From a bacterium (GTDB lineage Bacteria; Oederibacteriota; CAKKQC01): a stretch of DNA of 64,000 bases. The notes beneath the pieces were generated by a model, which saw only the letters and a program-made list of their open reading frames with translations, did no database searches and was not told the origin of the DNA. The DNA lies in contig CAKKQC010000001.1 of NCBI GenBank assembly GCA_919901855.1, positions 190,995 to 254,994 of the forward strand. Reading direction: 5' to 3'. Of this stretch, positions 41,720-52,358 are shown one piece after another (positions within the stretch are counted from its first letter, which is position 1; the number at the start of each line of letters is the position of its first letter). Position numbers and translations under genes: made by a program.

Positions 41720-44700
41720 CAGCCCGGCCCCGCGCGAAGGACTGATCGAGCGCACGATCGATTTCTCGGCCCGCAACCGGTTCGCCACGCTCGCCGGGGT
41801 CGGATTGGTCGCGCTCGTGTCGCTCGTCATGCTCCGCCGGATTCCCCTGGACGCGATTCCCGATCTTTCGGACACCCAGGTCGTCATCTACTCGGAGTGG
41901 ATGCGGTCGCCGGACGTGATCGAGGACCAGCTCACGTACCCGATCGTCACGGCCCTGCTGGGAGCACCGAAGGTCAAGGCGGTCCGGGGCGTGTCCGATT
42001 TCGGGTTCTCGTACGTGTACGTAATATTCGAGGACGGGACCGACGTCTACTGGGCCAGGTCCCGGGTGCTCGAGTACCTGTCCGGGATTCAGGGGACGCT
42101 CCCTCCGGGGGTCAAGACCCGGCTCGGTCCCGACGCGACCGGCGTGGGCTGGGTCTTCCAGTACGCGCTCAAGGACCCGACCGGCCGCTGGAACCTGGCG
42201 CAACTGCGGAGCCTCCAGGATTGGTACCTGCGATATCTGCTTCAGAGCGTGCCGGGCGTTGCGGAAGTGTCCACCGTCGGCGGCTTCGTCCGGCAATACC
42301 AGATCGAGGTCAATCCCGACGCCCTCTTCTCCTACGGCATCGGGCTGATGCAGGTCGTGGCGGCGGTCCGGGCCTCCAACCAGGAAACCGGCGGACGGCT
42401 CATCGAATTGGGGGGCGCGGAGTACATGATCCGCGGCCGTGGCTACGTCAAGTCGGCCGCCGATCTCGACCGGATAGCGGTCGGGTTCAACCCCGCCACG
42501 GGCACGCCGGTGCTGGTCCGAGACGTCGCCCGGGTGTCGCTCGGGCCGGACGTGCGGCGGGGGGTGGCGGAACTCGACGGCGAAGGCGAGGTGGTCGGCG
42601 GGATCGTCACGATGCGCTACGGCGAGAACGCGCTCAAGGTGATCGAGCGCATCAAGGCTCGCATCGAGGAGCTCCGGCCGTCGCTGCCCAAGGGGGTGGA
42701 ACTCGTCACCGTGTACGACCGGAGCGAGCTGATCAACGAGTCGGTCACGACGGTATCCCGCGAGCTGGCGTGGGAGATCGTGTTCGTGAGCATTGTGATC
42801 TTCCTCTTCCTGCTCCACATCCCCAGCGCCCTGATTCCGATAGTCACCATTCCGTTCGCGGTTCTGATCTCGTTCCTCCCGATGGGATGGCTCCACGTCA
42901 CGTCCAACATCATGTCGCTGGGGGGCATCGCGGTCGCGATCGGCGACCTCGTGGACGGCGCAATCGCACTGGTCGACAACGTGCACAAGAAGACCGAGCG
43001 ATGGCGGACATCGGGCCGACGCGAGGAATACCGCGAGGTCGTGATCGCCGCGATCAAGGAAATCGGCCGCCCAATGTTCTTCTCCCTGCTCGTGATCGCA
43101 GTCTCGTTCCTTCCGATCTTCGCGCTGGAGGCGCAGGAAGGCCGGCTCTTCAAGCCCCTCGCGTTCACCAAGATCTTCTCGATCCTGATGGGCGCCCTCC
43201 TTGCGATTACGCTGGATCCGGCGGTTCGCCTGCTCTTCACCCGGCAGACCGAGTACCGGTTCCGGCCGGCCTGGCTCTGCCGGATCGTGAACGCGGTCGT
43301 CGTCGGGAAACTCCTGGACGAGGAACGACACCCGGTCAGCCGGTTCCTGTTCCGCGTCTACGAGCCCGCGGTCCGGTTCGTGCTCGCCCGCCGCCGGGCC
43401 ACGATCGCGGTCGCGGCGCTGCTCGTTTTCGCGACTCTCCCGGTCTTCCTCCGGCTGGGGTCCGAGTTCATGCCGCCGCTCTGGGAGGGATCGCTCCTGT
43501 ACATGCCCACCACCCTGCCGGGTATCTCGGTTGCAGAGGCCGCGCGTCAGCTAGCCTTGCAGGACCGGCGGATCAGGAAGATCCCGGAAGTCACGCGGGT
43601 GTTCGGGAAGGTCGGCCGGGCCGGAACCTCGCTCGACCCCGCGCCCTACTCCATGGTCGAAACCACGATTCTGCTCCGCCCCAAGGACGAATGGCGGCGC
43701 GGGCTGACCGAAGAGGGCCTAAAGGCCGAATTGGACATGGCCATGCAATTGCCCGGATGGATCAATGCCTGGACGATGCCGATCAAGAACCGGATCGACA
43801 TGCTCTCGACGGGCGTGCGCACGCCGATCGGGATCAAGGTGCTCGGCAGTCGCCTCGAGGACCTGGAACGGATCGCGATCGCCGTGGAACAGGCGGTGCG
43901 GACGGTGCCGGGCACCCGGTCGGCGCTGGCCGAGCGGGCCACCGGCGGGTACTTCCTCGACATCGACATCGACCGGGACGCCATCGCGCGCTACGGACTG
44001 TCCGTGGACGATGTCCAGATGACGATCGAGACCGCGATCGGCGGTGACCCCGTGACCACGACGGTCGAGGGCCGGGAACGGTACACGGTCAGCGTACGGT
44101 ACCCCCGCGAGTTGCGGGGCGACCCGGACGCCATTGCCCGGGTGCTGGTCGCGACGATGGACGGCCGGCAGATCCCGCTGGGCGAGCTCGCCGCCATCTC
44201 GCTCAAGACCGGCGCCAGCATGCTGCGGAACGAGAACGGACTGCTCGCCGCGTACGTGTTCGTGGATTTCACCGATCCGGACATCGGCGGGTATGTCGCC
44301 CGGGCGAAGCGGGCGGTCGCCGAACAGGTCCGGCTTCCCGCCGGTACGACACTGTTGTGGAGCGGCCAGTACGAGTACATGCAGAGGGTGGCGAAGCGGC
44401 TGAAGCTCGTGGTGCCGATCACGCTCTCGATCGTGTTCTTCATCATCTACCTCTCCACCCGGTCGCTGGTCAAGACCTCCATCGTGCTCCTCGCGGTCCC
44501 CTTCTCCGCGATCGGCACGATCTGGCTCCTGTGGGCACTCGACTACAACATGAGCATCGCGGTCTGGGTAGGGATCATCTCCCTCCTGGGCCTCGACGCC
44601 GAAACGGGGATGTTCATGCTGCTCTACCTCGACCTGGCACACAAGGACCGGCAGGATCGCGGGAAGCTGCAGACCCTGGCGGACCTCAACGAAGCGGTGG

Positions 44701-45029
44701 TCTACGGCGCCGTGCGGCGAATCCGGCCCAAGCTCATGATGGTTGCGGTGAACTTCATCGGATTGCTGCCGGTGATGCTGGGGACCGGCACGGGCGCCGA
44801 GACGATGAAACGCGTCGCCGCCCCCATGGTCGGGGGGCTCTTCACTTCGCTGATCCTCGAACTGCTCGTCTATCCCGCGGTCTACTCGCTCTGGCGCGAA
44901 CGGCAATTGCCGGGAACGGGGGCGCGGCCGCCGCGGCGGAACGGTAATGGCGGCGGCGCGGAGCCGCTCGTCCCGGTACGAGTGCGGGAGCTGATCGCCT
45001 CCGCGCGCGGCAAGCCGGGAAGGGGATGA
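41709..45029 (+). CDS. cusA: CusA-type heavy-metal RND efflux transporter, operon 1
   Basis: A 1106-residue proton-driven inner-membrane pump of the HME-RND class. N-terminal helix then IPLDAIPDLSDTQVVIY, twelve membrane helices in two sets, and large periplasmic loops. The Met residues typical of Cu/Ag members are seen in LLYMPTTLPGIS, SMVETTILLRPKDEW and TMPIKNRIDMLSTG. Helix 4-type motif IAVAIGDLVDGAIALVDN carries the proton-relay acidic residues. The Met pattern supports Cu(I)/Ag(I) rather than Co/Zn/Cd. The C-terminal tail extends about 40 residues. Confidence 0.93.
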   Translation: MRTDSPAPREGLIERTIDFSARNRFATLAGVGLVALVSLVMLRRIPLDAIPDLSDTQVVIYSEWMRSPDVIEDQLTYPIVTALLGAPKVKAVRGVSDFGFSYVYVIFEDGTDVYWARSRVLEYLSGIQGTLPPGVKTRLGPDATGVGWVFQYALKDPTGRWNLAQLRSLQDWYLRYLLQSVPGVAEVSTVGGFVRQYQIEVNPDALFSYGIGLMQVVAAVRASNQETGGRLIELGGAEYMIRGRGYVKSAADLDRIAVGFNPATGTPVLVRDVARVSLGPDVRRGVAELDGEGEVVGGIVTMRYGENALKVIERIKARIEELRPSLPKGVELVTVYDRSELINESVTTVSRELAWEIVFVSIVIFLFLLHIPSALIPIVTIPFAVLISFLPMGWLHVTSNIMSLGGIAVAIGDLVDGAIALVDNVHKKTERWRTSGRREEYREVVIAAIKEIGRPMFFSLLVIAVSFLPIFALEAQEGRLFKPLAFTKIFSILMGALLAITLDPAVRLLFTRQTEYRFRPAWLCRIVNAVVVGKLLDEERHPVSRFLFRVYEPAVRFVLARRRATIAVAALLVFATLPVFLRLGSEFMPPLWEGSLLYMPTTLPGISVAEAARQLALQDRRIRKIPEVTRVFGKVGRAGTSLDPAPYSMVETTILLRPKDEWRRGLTEEGLKAELDMAMQLPGWINAWTMPIKNRIDMLSTGVRTPIGIKVLGSRLEDLERIAIAVEQAVRTVPGTRSALAERATGGYFLDIDIDRDAIARYGLSVDDVQMTIETAIGGDPVTTTVEGRERYTVSVRYPRELRGDPDAIARVLVATMDGRQIPLGELAAISLKTGASMLRNENGLLAAYVFVDFTDPDIGGYVARAKRAVAEQVRLPAGTTLLWSGQYEYMQRVAKRLKLVVPITLSIVFFIIYLSTRSLVKTSIVLLAVPFSAIGTIWLLWALDYNMSIAVWVGIISLLGLDAETGMFMLLYLDLAHKDRQDRGKLQTLADLNEAVVYGAVRRIRPKLMMVAVNFIGLLPVMLGTGTGAETMKRVAAPMVGGLFTSLILELLVYPAVYSLWRERQLPGTGARPPRRNGNGGGAEPLVPVRVRELIASARGKPGRG

Positions 45030-45070
45030 GTCATCTTCTGGGTCCGCAACTCATCGACGGGAGGATGACC

Positions 45071-45280
45071 ATGAACAACCGTGAACACAGATGGTTGCCT
45101 TCGGCAGGGCTCCGGGTGATCGCGTTGGCGGTCGCGATCTGGCTTGGCGGATGCGCCGCTCCCTACACCGACCGCAACGGAACGGACGATTCCGTGCCAC
45201 GAGAGCCCGGCACCGGGCACGAAGGGACGCACGGTTCGGGGAGTCGCACCCGCCCCGGCGGCGGAGGCAGTTGCCACTGA
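45071..45280 (+). CDS. Small lipoprotein after cusA, ending in Cys-His
   Basis: A 69-residue putative lipoprotein: signal peptide with lipobox LGGC, then a short mature part that is Gly/His-rich and ends GGGGSCH. ATG 45071 is favoured by GGGAGG six bases upstream; ATG 45026, overlapping the cusA stop, is an alternative. No family is recognised. The location as last gene of the efflux operon and the terminal Cys-His hint at metal binding. Confidence 0.5.
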   Translation: MNNREHRWLPSAGLRVIALAVAIWLGGCAAPYTDRNGTDDSVPREPGTGHEGTHGSGSRTRPGGGGSCH

Positions 45281-45302
45281 GCCACGGCCACGGAGGGGGG
45301 AG

Positions 45303-48300
45303 TCAACCCGTCGCGAGGCCCATCCCCCTCTTTTTCCACAGGAGGTATACGGCGGGGTAGACGATAAGCTCGAGCAGGAAAGAGGAGAAGAGGCCCCCCA
45401 CCATGGGGGCGGCGATCCGCTTCATCACGTCCGCACCCGTGCCCGTCGAGACCATGATCGGCAGCAGGCCGATGAACGCGCAGGCCACGGTCATGACCTT
45501 CGGCCGCACGCGCTTGACCGCGCCGTGGACGATCGCGTCCTTGAGATCCGAAAGAGTGCGCATGCGCCCGTCTTCCACGGCCCGGTCGTGGGCCAGCTCG
45601 AGGTACAGGAGCATGAAGATCCCGGTCTCCGCGTCGAGACCCGCCAGCGCGATCATGCCCACGGCCGACGCCACGGACAGGTTGTAGCCCAGCGCCCACA
45701 TGAGCCACACCGCGCCGATGAGCGAGAACGGGACGGCCATCAGGATGATGCCGGTGCGGACCATCGACCGGGTGTTGAGGTAGATGAGGGCGAAGACGAG
45801 GACGACCGTGAGCGGAATGACCAGCTTCAGGGTCTCCCAGACGCGGGCCATGTTCTCGAACTGGCCGCTCCAGAGCAGGGTGTAGCCTTCGGGCAGCTTG
45901 AAGCGCTTCGCCAGCCGGAGCTTGGCGCTCTGGACCAGTCCCCCGATGTCGCTGACGCCCGTGTCGACGTAGACGAACGCCGCCAACTGCCCGTTCTCGT
46001 TCCGGATCATGCCCGGCCCCTCGATCGTCCGCACCCGCGCCACGGAGCCCAGCGGCACCTGGTGTCCCATCATGTTCGTGAGCAGGACCCGCTTGACCTG
46101 CTCGATATCCTGCCTCAGTTCGCGCTCGTACCGCACGTTGACCGGATACCGCTCGCGCCCCATGACCATGGTCGTGACGTTCTCGCCGCCCAGCGCCGCC
46201 CCCAGCACCATCTGGGCCTCGGCCACCGAGATGCCGTGCCGCGCCAGCGCCCGCCGGTTCCATTCGACGTCCAGGAAATACCCGCCCATCGCGCGCTCGG
46301 CGAAGACGTTCCGCACCCCCGGCATGTCCCGGAGTGCGGCCTCCACCTGAAGGCTTACCGACTGGATGACGGCAAGGTCCGGGCCCATCACCTTGATGCC
46401 CACCGGAGTCCGGATGCCCGTGGACAGCATGTCGATCCGGTTCTTGATGGGCATCGTCCAGATGTTCGGGATGCCCGGGAACCGCATCTTCCCGTCGAGT
46501 TCCCGCACGAGCTCGTCCGTGGTCTGCCGGTCGAGCCAGATCCAGCGCACGAGCGGCTTCATGAAACCCGGCATCCACCCCGAGTACCACCGCCTCTTTT
46601 CGGGCCATTCGGCCCTGGGCTTGAGCAGGATCGTGGTCTCGACCATCGAGAACGGCGCGATGTCCGTGGACGACTCGGCCCGGCCGGCCTTGCCGAACAC
46701 CCGGGCGACCTGGGGGAAGGATTTCAGGAGCCGGTCCTGGCGTTGCAGGATGCGGCCCGCTTCCGTCACCGAGATGCCCGGCAGGGCGGTCGGCATGTAG
46801 AGCAGACTGCCCTCGTCCAGGTTGGGCATGAACTCGCTGCCAAGCCGGAAGTACGGAATCAGGGTGGTCGCCAGGGCCAGCACCGCGTAGAGGATCGTCC
46901 GGCGGGGATGCTCCAGCACCCATTCGACGACGGGGTGGTACCACTTGAAGAGGAAGCTGGAGGCGGGGTTGTCCTCCTCCTTCTGCATCTTGCCCACCAC
47001 GACCGCGTTGACCAGCCGGGCCAGCCACGGGGGGTTGAAGACGAAGTTGTCCAGCCTGATCAACATCAGTCGCATGGCCGGGTCCAGCGTGATCGCCATG
47101 ATGGCGGCGACGATCATGGAAAGGTTCTTGGTGAACGCGAGCGGCTTGAACAGCCGGCCCTCCTGGTCCACGAGCGCGAACACGGGCAGGAACGAGACCG
47201 CGATCACGAGCAGGGAGTAGAAGCTCGGCCGGGCCACCTCCTGGATGGCCTTCACCATGATGGGCCGGTAGTCACCTTTGCGCCCCCCGGAGTCCCATTC
47301 CTCCATGCGCTTGTGGCTGTTCTCCACCACCACGATGGAGGCGTCCACCATCGCGCCGATGGCCACCGCGATGCCGGACAGCGACATGATGTTCGCGGAC
47401 ACGCCCAGGTAGTACATGGGAATGAAGGCGAGGAGGACGGCCATCGGAAGGGTGACGATCGGGATCACGCTGGAAGGGATGTGCCAGAGGAAGAGGAGGA
47501 TCACCAGGCTGACCACGATCATCTGTATCACAAGCTCGTGCTTGAGGTTCTCGATCGCCCGGCCGATAAGGTCGGAGCGGTCGTACACGGTCTCGATCTC
47601 CACGCCCTGGGGGAGTCCCGGCTTGATGTCTTCCAGCCTCTTCTTGACCCGCTCGATGACCGCCGGCGCGTTCTCCCCGTGGCGCATGATCACGATCCCG
47701 CCGACGGCCTCGCCCTCGCCGTCCAGCTCCGCGATGCCCCGGCGGATCTCGGGACCCCACGCGACCCGGGCGACGTCCCCGACCCGCACGGCCGTCCCCG
47801 TCTTCTCGTCGGCCCGCACCGCGGCCTCCCGGTAGTCGGACAGACTCTTCGCATAGCCCCGCCCGCGCACCATGAACTCGGTGCCGGCGAACTCCATGAG
47901 CCGGGCGCCCATCTCGAGGTTGGCGTCCCTGACCGCCCGCACTACGTCCATGGTCGAGACGCCGTAAGCCTGCAGGCGCACGGGGTCCATGGTGACCTGG
48001 ACCTGCCGGACAAACCCGCCCACGGGGGCCACTTCGGCCACGCCGGGCACGGACTGCACCTGAAACCGCACATTCCAGTCCTGGAGCGAGCGCAGGTCCG
48101 CGAGACTGTTGCGGCCGGTCTTGTCCACCAACGCGTACTGGAAGATCCATCCGACGGACGTGCCGTCTGGGCCGAGTTCCGTCTTGACCCCCTCCGGCAA
48201 CTGCCCCTGCATCTTGGACAGGTACTCGAGCACGCGGCTCCGCGCCCAGTAAAGGTCCGAACCGTCCTCGAAAATGACGTAGACGTACGAGTAGCCGAAA

Positions 48301-48557
48301 TCCGAGAACCCGCGGATCGCCTTGACGCGCGGCACCCCCAGAAGCGCCCGGGTGATGGGGTAGGTCACCTGGTCCTCCATGATGTCCGGACTGCGGTCCC
48401 ATCGCGAGTAGACGATGACCTGGGTGTCGGAGAGGTCGGGAATGGCGTCGATCGGGATGCGCTTCAGGACGTACGCAGCCCAAAGGACGAGGACTCCGAC
48501 GGTGGCGACCGTCAAACCCCGGTTGCGGGCGCACGCGGCGACGATCCGCTCGATCAT
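45303..48557 (-). CDS. cusA: CusA-type heavy-metal RND efflux transporter, operon 2
   Basis: A 1084-residue HME-RND pump with the same architecture as the plus-strand copy: IPIDAIPDLSDTQVIVY, WTMPIKNRIDMLSTGI, LLYMPTALPGIS, IAVAIGAMVDASIVVVEN. It keeps the canonical acidic pair region and the Cu/Ag Met residues. An insert of about 30 residues (RRWYSGWMPGFMKPLVRWIW) near residue 640 resembles E. coli CusA-like proteins. It is clearly a separate lineage from copy 1, not a recent duplicate. It ends 22 bases from the lipoprotein gene of the convergent operon 1. Confidence 0.94.
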   Translation of the reverse strand: MIERIVAACARNRGLTVATVGVLVLWAAYVLKRIPIDAIPDLSDTQVIVYSRWDRSPDIMEDQVTYPITRALLGVPRVKAIRGFSDFGYSYVYVIFEDGSDLYWARSRVLEYLSKMQGQLPEGVKTELGPDGTSVGWIFQYALVDKTGRNSLADLRSLQDWNVRFQVQSVPGVAEVAPVGGFVRQVQVTMDPVRLQAYGVSTMDVVRAVRDANLEMGARLMEFAGTEFMVRGRGYAKSLSDYREAAVRADEKTGTAVRVGDVARVAWGPEIRRGIAELDGEGEAVGGIVIMRHGENAPAVIERVKKRLEDIKPGLPQGVEIETVYDRSDLIGRAIENLKHELVIQMIVVSLVILLFLWHIPSSVIPIVTLPMAVLLAFIPMYYLGVSANIMSLSGIAVAIGAMVDASIVVVENSHKRMEEWDSGGRKGDYRPIMVKAIQEVARPSFYSLLVIAVSFLPVFALVDQEGRLFKPLAFTKNLSMIVAAIMAITLDPAMRLMLIRLDNFVFNPPWLARLVNAVVVGKMQKEEDNPASSFLFKWYHPVVEWVLEHPRRTILYAVLALATTLIPYFRLGSEFMPNLDEGSLLYMPTALPGISVTEAGRILQRQDRLLKSFPQVARVFGKAGRAESSTDIAPFSMVETTILLKPRAEWPEKRRWYSGWMPGFMKPLVRWIWLDRQTTDELVRELDGKMRFPGIPNIWTMPIKNRIDMLSTGIRTPVGIKVMGPDLAVIQSVSLQVEAALRDMPGVRNVFAERAMGGYFLDVEWNRRALARHGISVAEAQMVLGAALGGENVTTMVMGRERYPVNVRYERELRQDIEQVKRVLLTNMMGHQVPLGSVARVRTIEGPGMIRNENGQLAAFVYVDTGVSDIGGLVQSAKLRLAKRFKLPEGYTLLWSGQFENMARVWETLKLVIPLTVVLVFALIYLNTRSMVRTGIILMAVPFSLIGAVWLMWALGYNLSVASAVGMIALAGLDAETGIFMLLYLELAHDRAVEDGRMRTLSDLKDAIVHGAVKRVRPKVMTVACAFIGLLPIMVSTGTGADVMKRIAAPMVGGLFSSFLLELIVYPAVYLLWKKRGMGLATG

Positions 48558-48567
48558 GTGCGGACCT

Positions 48568-49581
48568 CTACCGGTACTGTTCCAGCGCCGCCCGGAACTG
48601 CGATTCCGAATCGATGAGGAAGTTCGCGGAGGTGACCACCCGGTCGCCCTCCTTCACCCCGGACAGCACCTCGACCCAGTCCTCGCCCGCCTTTCCCAGC
48701 TTCACCTCCCGGGGCGCGAAGGATCCCTTCCCGTCGGTCAGGAATACGACCTTGCGTTCGCCGCTGTACAGGACGGCGTCGGCCGGAATGGCGAGCCGCT
48801 TCCCAAAGTCCAGGAGGACATCCGCCTCGACGTAGACCCCCGGCTTCAACCACCCGGCGTCCTCCGTGGGCGTGAGCGTCACCGCGTAGCTGCGGGTGAG
48901 CGCGTCGAACCCGGAGTCCACCCCGGCCACGACCGCGTCGACCGTCTGTTCCTGCGAGCCGGCCAGCGTCGCCCGCATGCCCGCCCGGACCGTGCCGGCA
49001 TCCATCTCGAGCAGTTCCGCCGTCACCCGCCCCCCGCCCGTCACCCGGCCCGGCAGGCGCAACCGGCGCGACAACGCCCGGCGCTCGATGACGCCCGTCT
49101 TCACGCCGATCAACTGCCGCCGTTCTTCCGTGAGGGCGAAGGCCGCCTTCCCCGGCACCGTGGACTTGCCTCCCGCGGTGGTCGTGGTCGCCTCGACCGA
49201 GTCCGCATAGACCGGGACGTAATCCATGCCCATGGAATCCTTCATCGGCTTGTCCGACACCTTCGTGGGGTCCATGGGGCTCTGGTATTTCAGGATCCTC
49301 CCGGCGTGCCCCTTGGCGTCCCCGGCGGATTTCCCGGGCTTCTCGCGGGCGACCTTCACCAGGGTCATGTGGCAGATGGGGCAGGAGCCCGGGTGATCCT
49401 GGACGATCTGTGGATGCATCGAACACTGGTAGAAATAGGCCGTATCCGCGGTCGCCTGGCCGGCGTGACCGCAGCCGCGCACGGTCACGACGATCCCGGC
49501 GACCAGCACCACCCCCGCCACGGCCACCGCCGCCACAACTGATACCTTCCATTTCCTCTTGGCAAGTTTCCCGTTCTTCAT
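48568..49581 (-). CDS. CusB-type membrane fusion protein, operon 2
   Basis: A 337-residue periplasmic adaptor. One N-terminal membrane helix, a heavy-metal-binding domain (YQCSMHPQIVQDHPGSCPICHM, split near residue 60), then the typical CusB stretch YQSPMDP...KDSMGMDYVPVY. The adaptor core (KTGVIERRALSRRLRLPGRV, AGMRATLAGSQ, IPADAVLYSGERKVVFL) follows. The alpha-hairpin part is short, so the total is shorter than usual CusB (about 400). Its ATG overlaps the TolC stop (ATGA). Confidence 0.88.
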   Translation of the reverse strand: MKNGKLAKRKWKVSVVAAVAVAGVVLVAGIVVTVRGCGHAGQATADTAYFYQCSMHPQIVQDHPGSCPICHMTLVKVAREKPGKSAGDAKGHAGRILKYQSPMDPTKVSDKPMKDSMGMDYVPVYADSVEATTTTAGGKSTVPGKAAFALTEERRQLIGVKTGVIERRALSRRLRLPGRVTGGGRVTAELLEMDAGTVRAGMRATLAGSQEQTVDAVVAGVDSGFDALTRSYAVTLTPTEDAGWLKPGVYVEADVLLDFGKRLAIPADAVLYSGERKVVFLTDGKGSFAPREVKLGKAGEDWVEVLSGVKEGDRVVTSANFLIDSESQFRAALEQYR

Positions 49582-50906
49582 CTATTCCCCCCGGATTTCT
49601 CGCCCTTGAGCCGGGCCAGGACAGCCACCGACCGGCCGATCTGGGCCTTGAGCATGAGCCGTTCGATGTTCATGGAGACGAAGGCACCCACGGCGGTCAG
49701 CACGTCGGCCGGACCGATTGAACCGCTCTGATACCCGGACACCGCGAAGTCCAGCGCCCGCCCGGTCTGCGGGATGATCTCGCCGTCGAAGATGGCGAGC
49801 TGCTCCCGCACGATCCCGAGCCGCGAGATCTCCTCCGAGGCCATGCGGCGGACCTCCAGCCGGGCCTGCCGGATCATTTCCGTGGACGCCAACACCTCCT
49901 CGGTCGCGGCACGGTTCTCACCGACCGGCCCCCAGAACCACACGAACGGCACCGTGACCTTCGCCATAGCCATCCCCGTCCGCAAGCCGTCCTTCATGTC
50001 CACTGCTCGGTACTGGAGCATGAAGTCCGGGAACCAGCCGGCGCGAGCCTGGGTGCGCCGGGCCTGCATCGCTTTGAGGTCCTGGAGCGCCACGGCGACG
50101 GTCGGGCTGTCGTCCAATCCCGCATCCAGCCACGCCGCGTCCTCGGGCGTCAGGGACTCAGACGGGACTGACGCCTCCGGCTCGCCCAGGTCGCCGGCCG
50201 GGTCGAGGCCCATCAACGCGCTGAGCTGAGTCTCCGCCGTGCGACGTTCCTGCCGGAGGTCGAGGGCTTTGGCTTTGAGCGAGGCCGACTCCATCCGCGC
50301 CATGGGATCCATCAACTGTTCCATCCGGCCGACCTGGCCGAACTGGCTTCGTCTCCCGGACAGCTCCACGACCTGGGTCATGGCCTCCCGGGCACGCGCC
50401 ACCACCCGGGCGGATTCCACGGCCACCACCAGGTCCCACCAGGCTTGCCGGGCCATGAAGACCTGTTCCTGGACGACGCGGCGGGCCTCGGCCTCCGCCT
50501 TCCGCGCATCCGCCGACCCCGCCCGACGGGCTAGGAGTGTCTTGCCGGGGAAGGGAATTTCCTGGGTGATGTCGACCGACTTCCGGTCGGCCTCGCCGGG
50601 GGCGAATCCGGGCCGGGGGAAATCCTCGTAGCTCACGCCCAGCCCGGGCGCCGGCCACGCCGCCGCCGCCGAGGCCATCGCGCGCGCGGCGCGTGCGGCC
50701 GCGAGCGCAGCCTGAATTTCAGGATTGCGCTCGCGGACGCGCGCTTCCACCAACTCCAGCGTGATGGGCGGCTTCGCGCCCGGCGTCGCATCCGTCGCGG
50801 TTGTCGTCGTGACCGTGGCCGCAGCCGCCCCGCCGCCAACCAGCCAGATCGTGCACAGCATCGGGATCATCGACATCCTGCCGGTCATGTACCCCGAGTC
50901 CGCCAC
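49578..50906 (-). CDS. TolC/CusC-family outer-membrane efflux protein, operon 2
   Basis: A 442-residue outer-membrane factor with signal peptide (MIPMLCTIWLVGGGAAAA) and two OEP repeats (ITLELVEARVRERNPEIQAALAA split; SYEDFPRPGF; VDITQEIPFPGKTLLARR; AMAKVTVPFVWFWGP). The start is uncertain: GTG 50906 has TAAACT six bases upstream, ATG 50888 and ATG 50870 are alternatives, the last with a GCAGG SD. First gene of the minus-strand efflux operon. Confidence 0.85.
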   Translation of the reverse strand: MADSGYMTGRMSMIPMLCTIWLVGGGAAAATVTTTTATDATPGAKPPITLELVEARVRERNPEIQAALAAARAARAMASAAAAWPAPGLGVSYEDFPRPGFAPGEADRKSVDITQEIPFPGKTLLARRAGSADARKAEAEARRVVQEQVFMARQAWWDLVVAVESARVVARAREAMTQVVELSGRRSQFGQVGRMEQLMDPMARMESASLKAKALDLRQERRTAETQLSALMGLDPAGDLGEPEASVPSESLTPEDAAWLDAGLDDSPTVAVALQDLKAMQARRTQARAGWFPDFMLQYRAVDMKDGLRTGMAMAKVTVPFVWFWGPVGENRAATEEVLASTEMIRQARLEVRRMASEEISRLGIVREQLAIFDGEIIPQTGRALDFAVSGYQSGSIGPADVLTAVGAFVSMNIERLMLKAQIGRSVAVLARLKGEKSGGNR

Positions 50907-50912
50907 TCGTCC

Positions 50913-50918
50913 AGTTTA
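50913..50918 (-). promoter_or_regulatory. -10 hexamer TAAACT before efflux operon 2
   Basis: TAAACT, six bases and GTG 50906. It supports the longest of three possible starts. Confidence 0.3.
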
Positions 50919-51130
50919 CTCCGCCGGAACGTGTTCATACCTATGATTTACAACGGCAGGCAGGCCGACCTAGTGCCCGAAGGTCCAGGACGGGGGAATC
51001 ATGACGGGACGGGCGTATCAGGCCCGATTCCGGCTGTCGCCCTCGAGCCAACTTGTCCACCCATTTCGCCCCCGAGCGGCGACAGAACCTGCACCGCGCA
51101 GCCCCGACGGCGGATGCCACTGACCGGACT

Positions 51131-51652
<522 letters not shown>

Positions 51653-51667
<15 letters not shown>

Positions 51668-52333
51668 GCCCCGCGATCCTTCAAGGATGCAGTCTATACG
51701 CAACTGGCCCGCATCGGGAAGGCGGTTGCCAGCCCGAAACGCCTCGAGTTATTGGACCTGCTCGCGCAGGGGAGGCATACCGTCGAGCGCCTCGCCGAAA
51801 TGTCCGGGATGAGCGTTGCCAACGCTTCCCAACATCTCCAGGCGTTGCGACGTGTCAGGCTGGTCGAGCGTGAGAAACGGGGCCTTCACGTCCACTACCG
51901 CCTGGCCGGCAGCGATGTGGCGGGCTTCTTCCTTCGCATGCGGGCGCTTGCCGAGACGCAGTTGTCGGAAATCGAGGAAGCCCGGCGGCAATTCTTCGAG
52001 GACAAGAGCACCGCCGAAGCGGTTGGGCCGAGGGACCTGTTAAGGCGGGTTCGCAAAGGTGAGGCGGTGCTCATCGATGTGCGGCCCGAGGAGGAGTACC
52101 GCGAAGCGCACATTCCGCATGCCATTTCCATGCCGCTGGAGGCGCTGAAGAAGCGCCTGAGAGTATTGCCGCGCAATCGGGAGATCGTGGCCTATTGTCG
52201 CGGACCCTACTGCGTCCTGGCCGTTGACGCGGTTCGGACACTCAGGAAACGCGGTTATCGTGCGGTCCGCCTTGAAATGGGTGTTCTGGAGTGGAGGGAA
52301 GAGGGCATGGTATTGGCAACAGGGCCTGCCTGA
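51653..52333 (+). CDS. ArsR-family repressor fused to a rhodanese domain
   Basis: A 226-residue regulator. Residues ~10-95 are a winged helix (IGKAVASPKRLELLDLLAQG, ERLAEMSGMSVANASQHLQ, REKRGLHVHYRL). Residues ~120-220 are a rhodanese domain (VRKGEAVLIDVRPEEEYREAHI split) with active-site loop AYCRGPYC. The DNA-binding part has no cysteine, unlike the dithiol sensors BigR/SqrR, so sensing probably uses the rhodanese Cys carrying a persulfide. It autoregulates through the palindrome over its start and controls the sulfur genes that follow. Confidence 0.9.
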
Positions 52334-52358
52334 TTCCGTTCAAAGGAGTGCGAAGCAT

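Noticed and set aside
51676-51688. ATCCTTCAAGGAT palindrome inside the ArsR-rhodanese gene as a second operator
   Set aside because: Short, one-base spacer, fully inside coding sequence and unlike the main palindrome in its outer bases.
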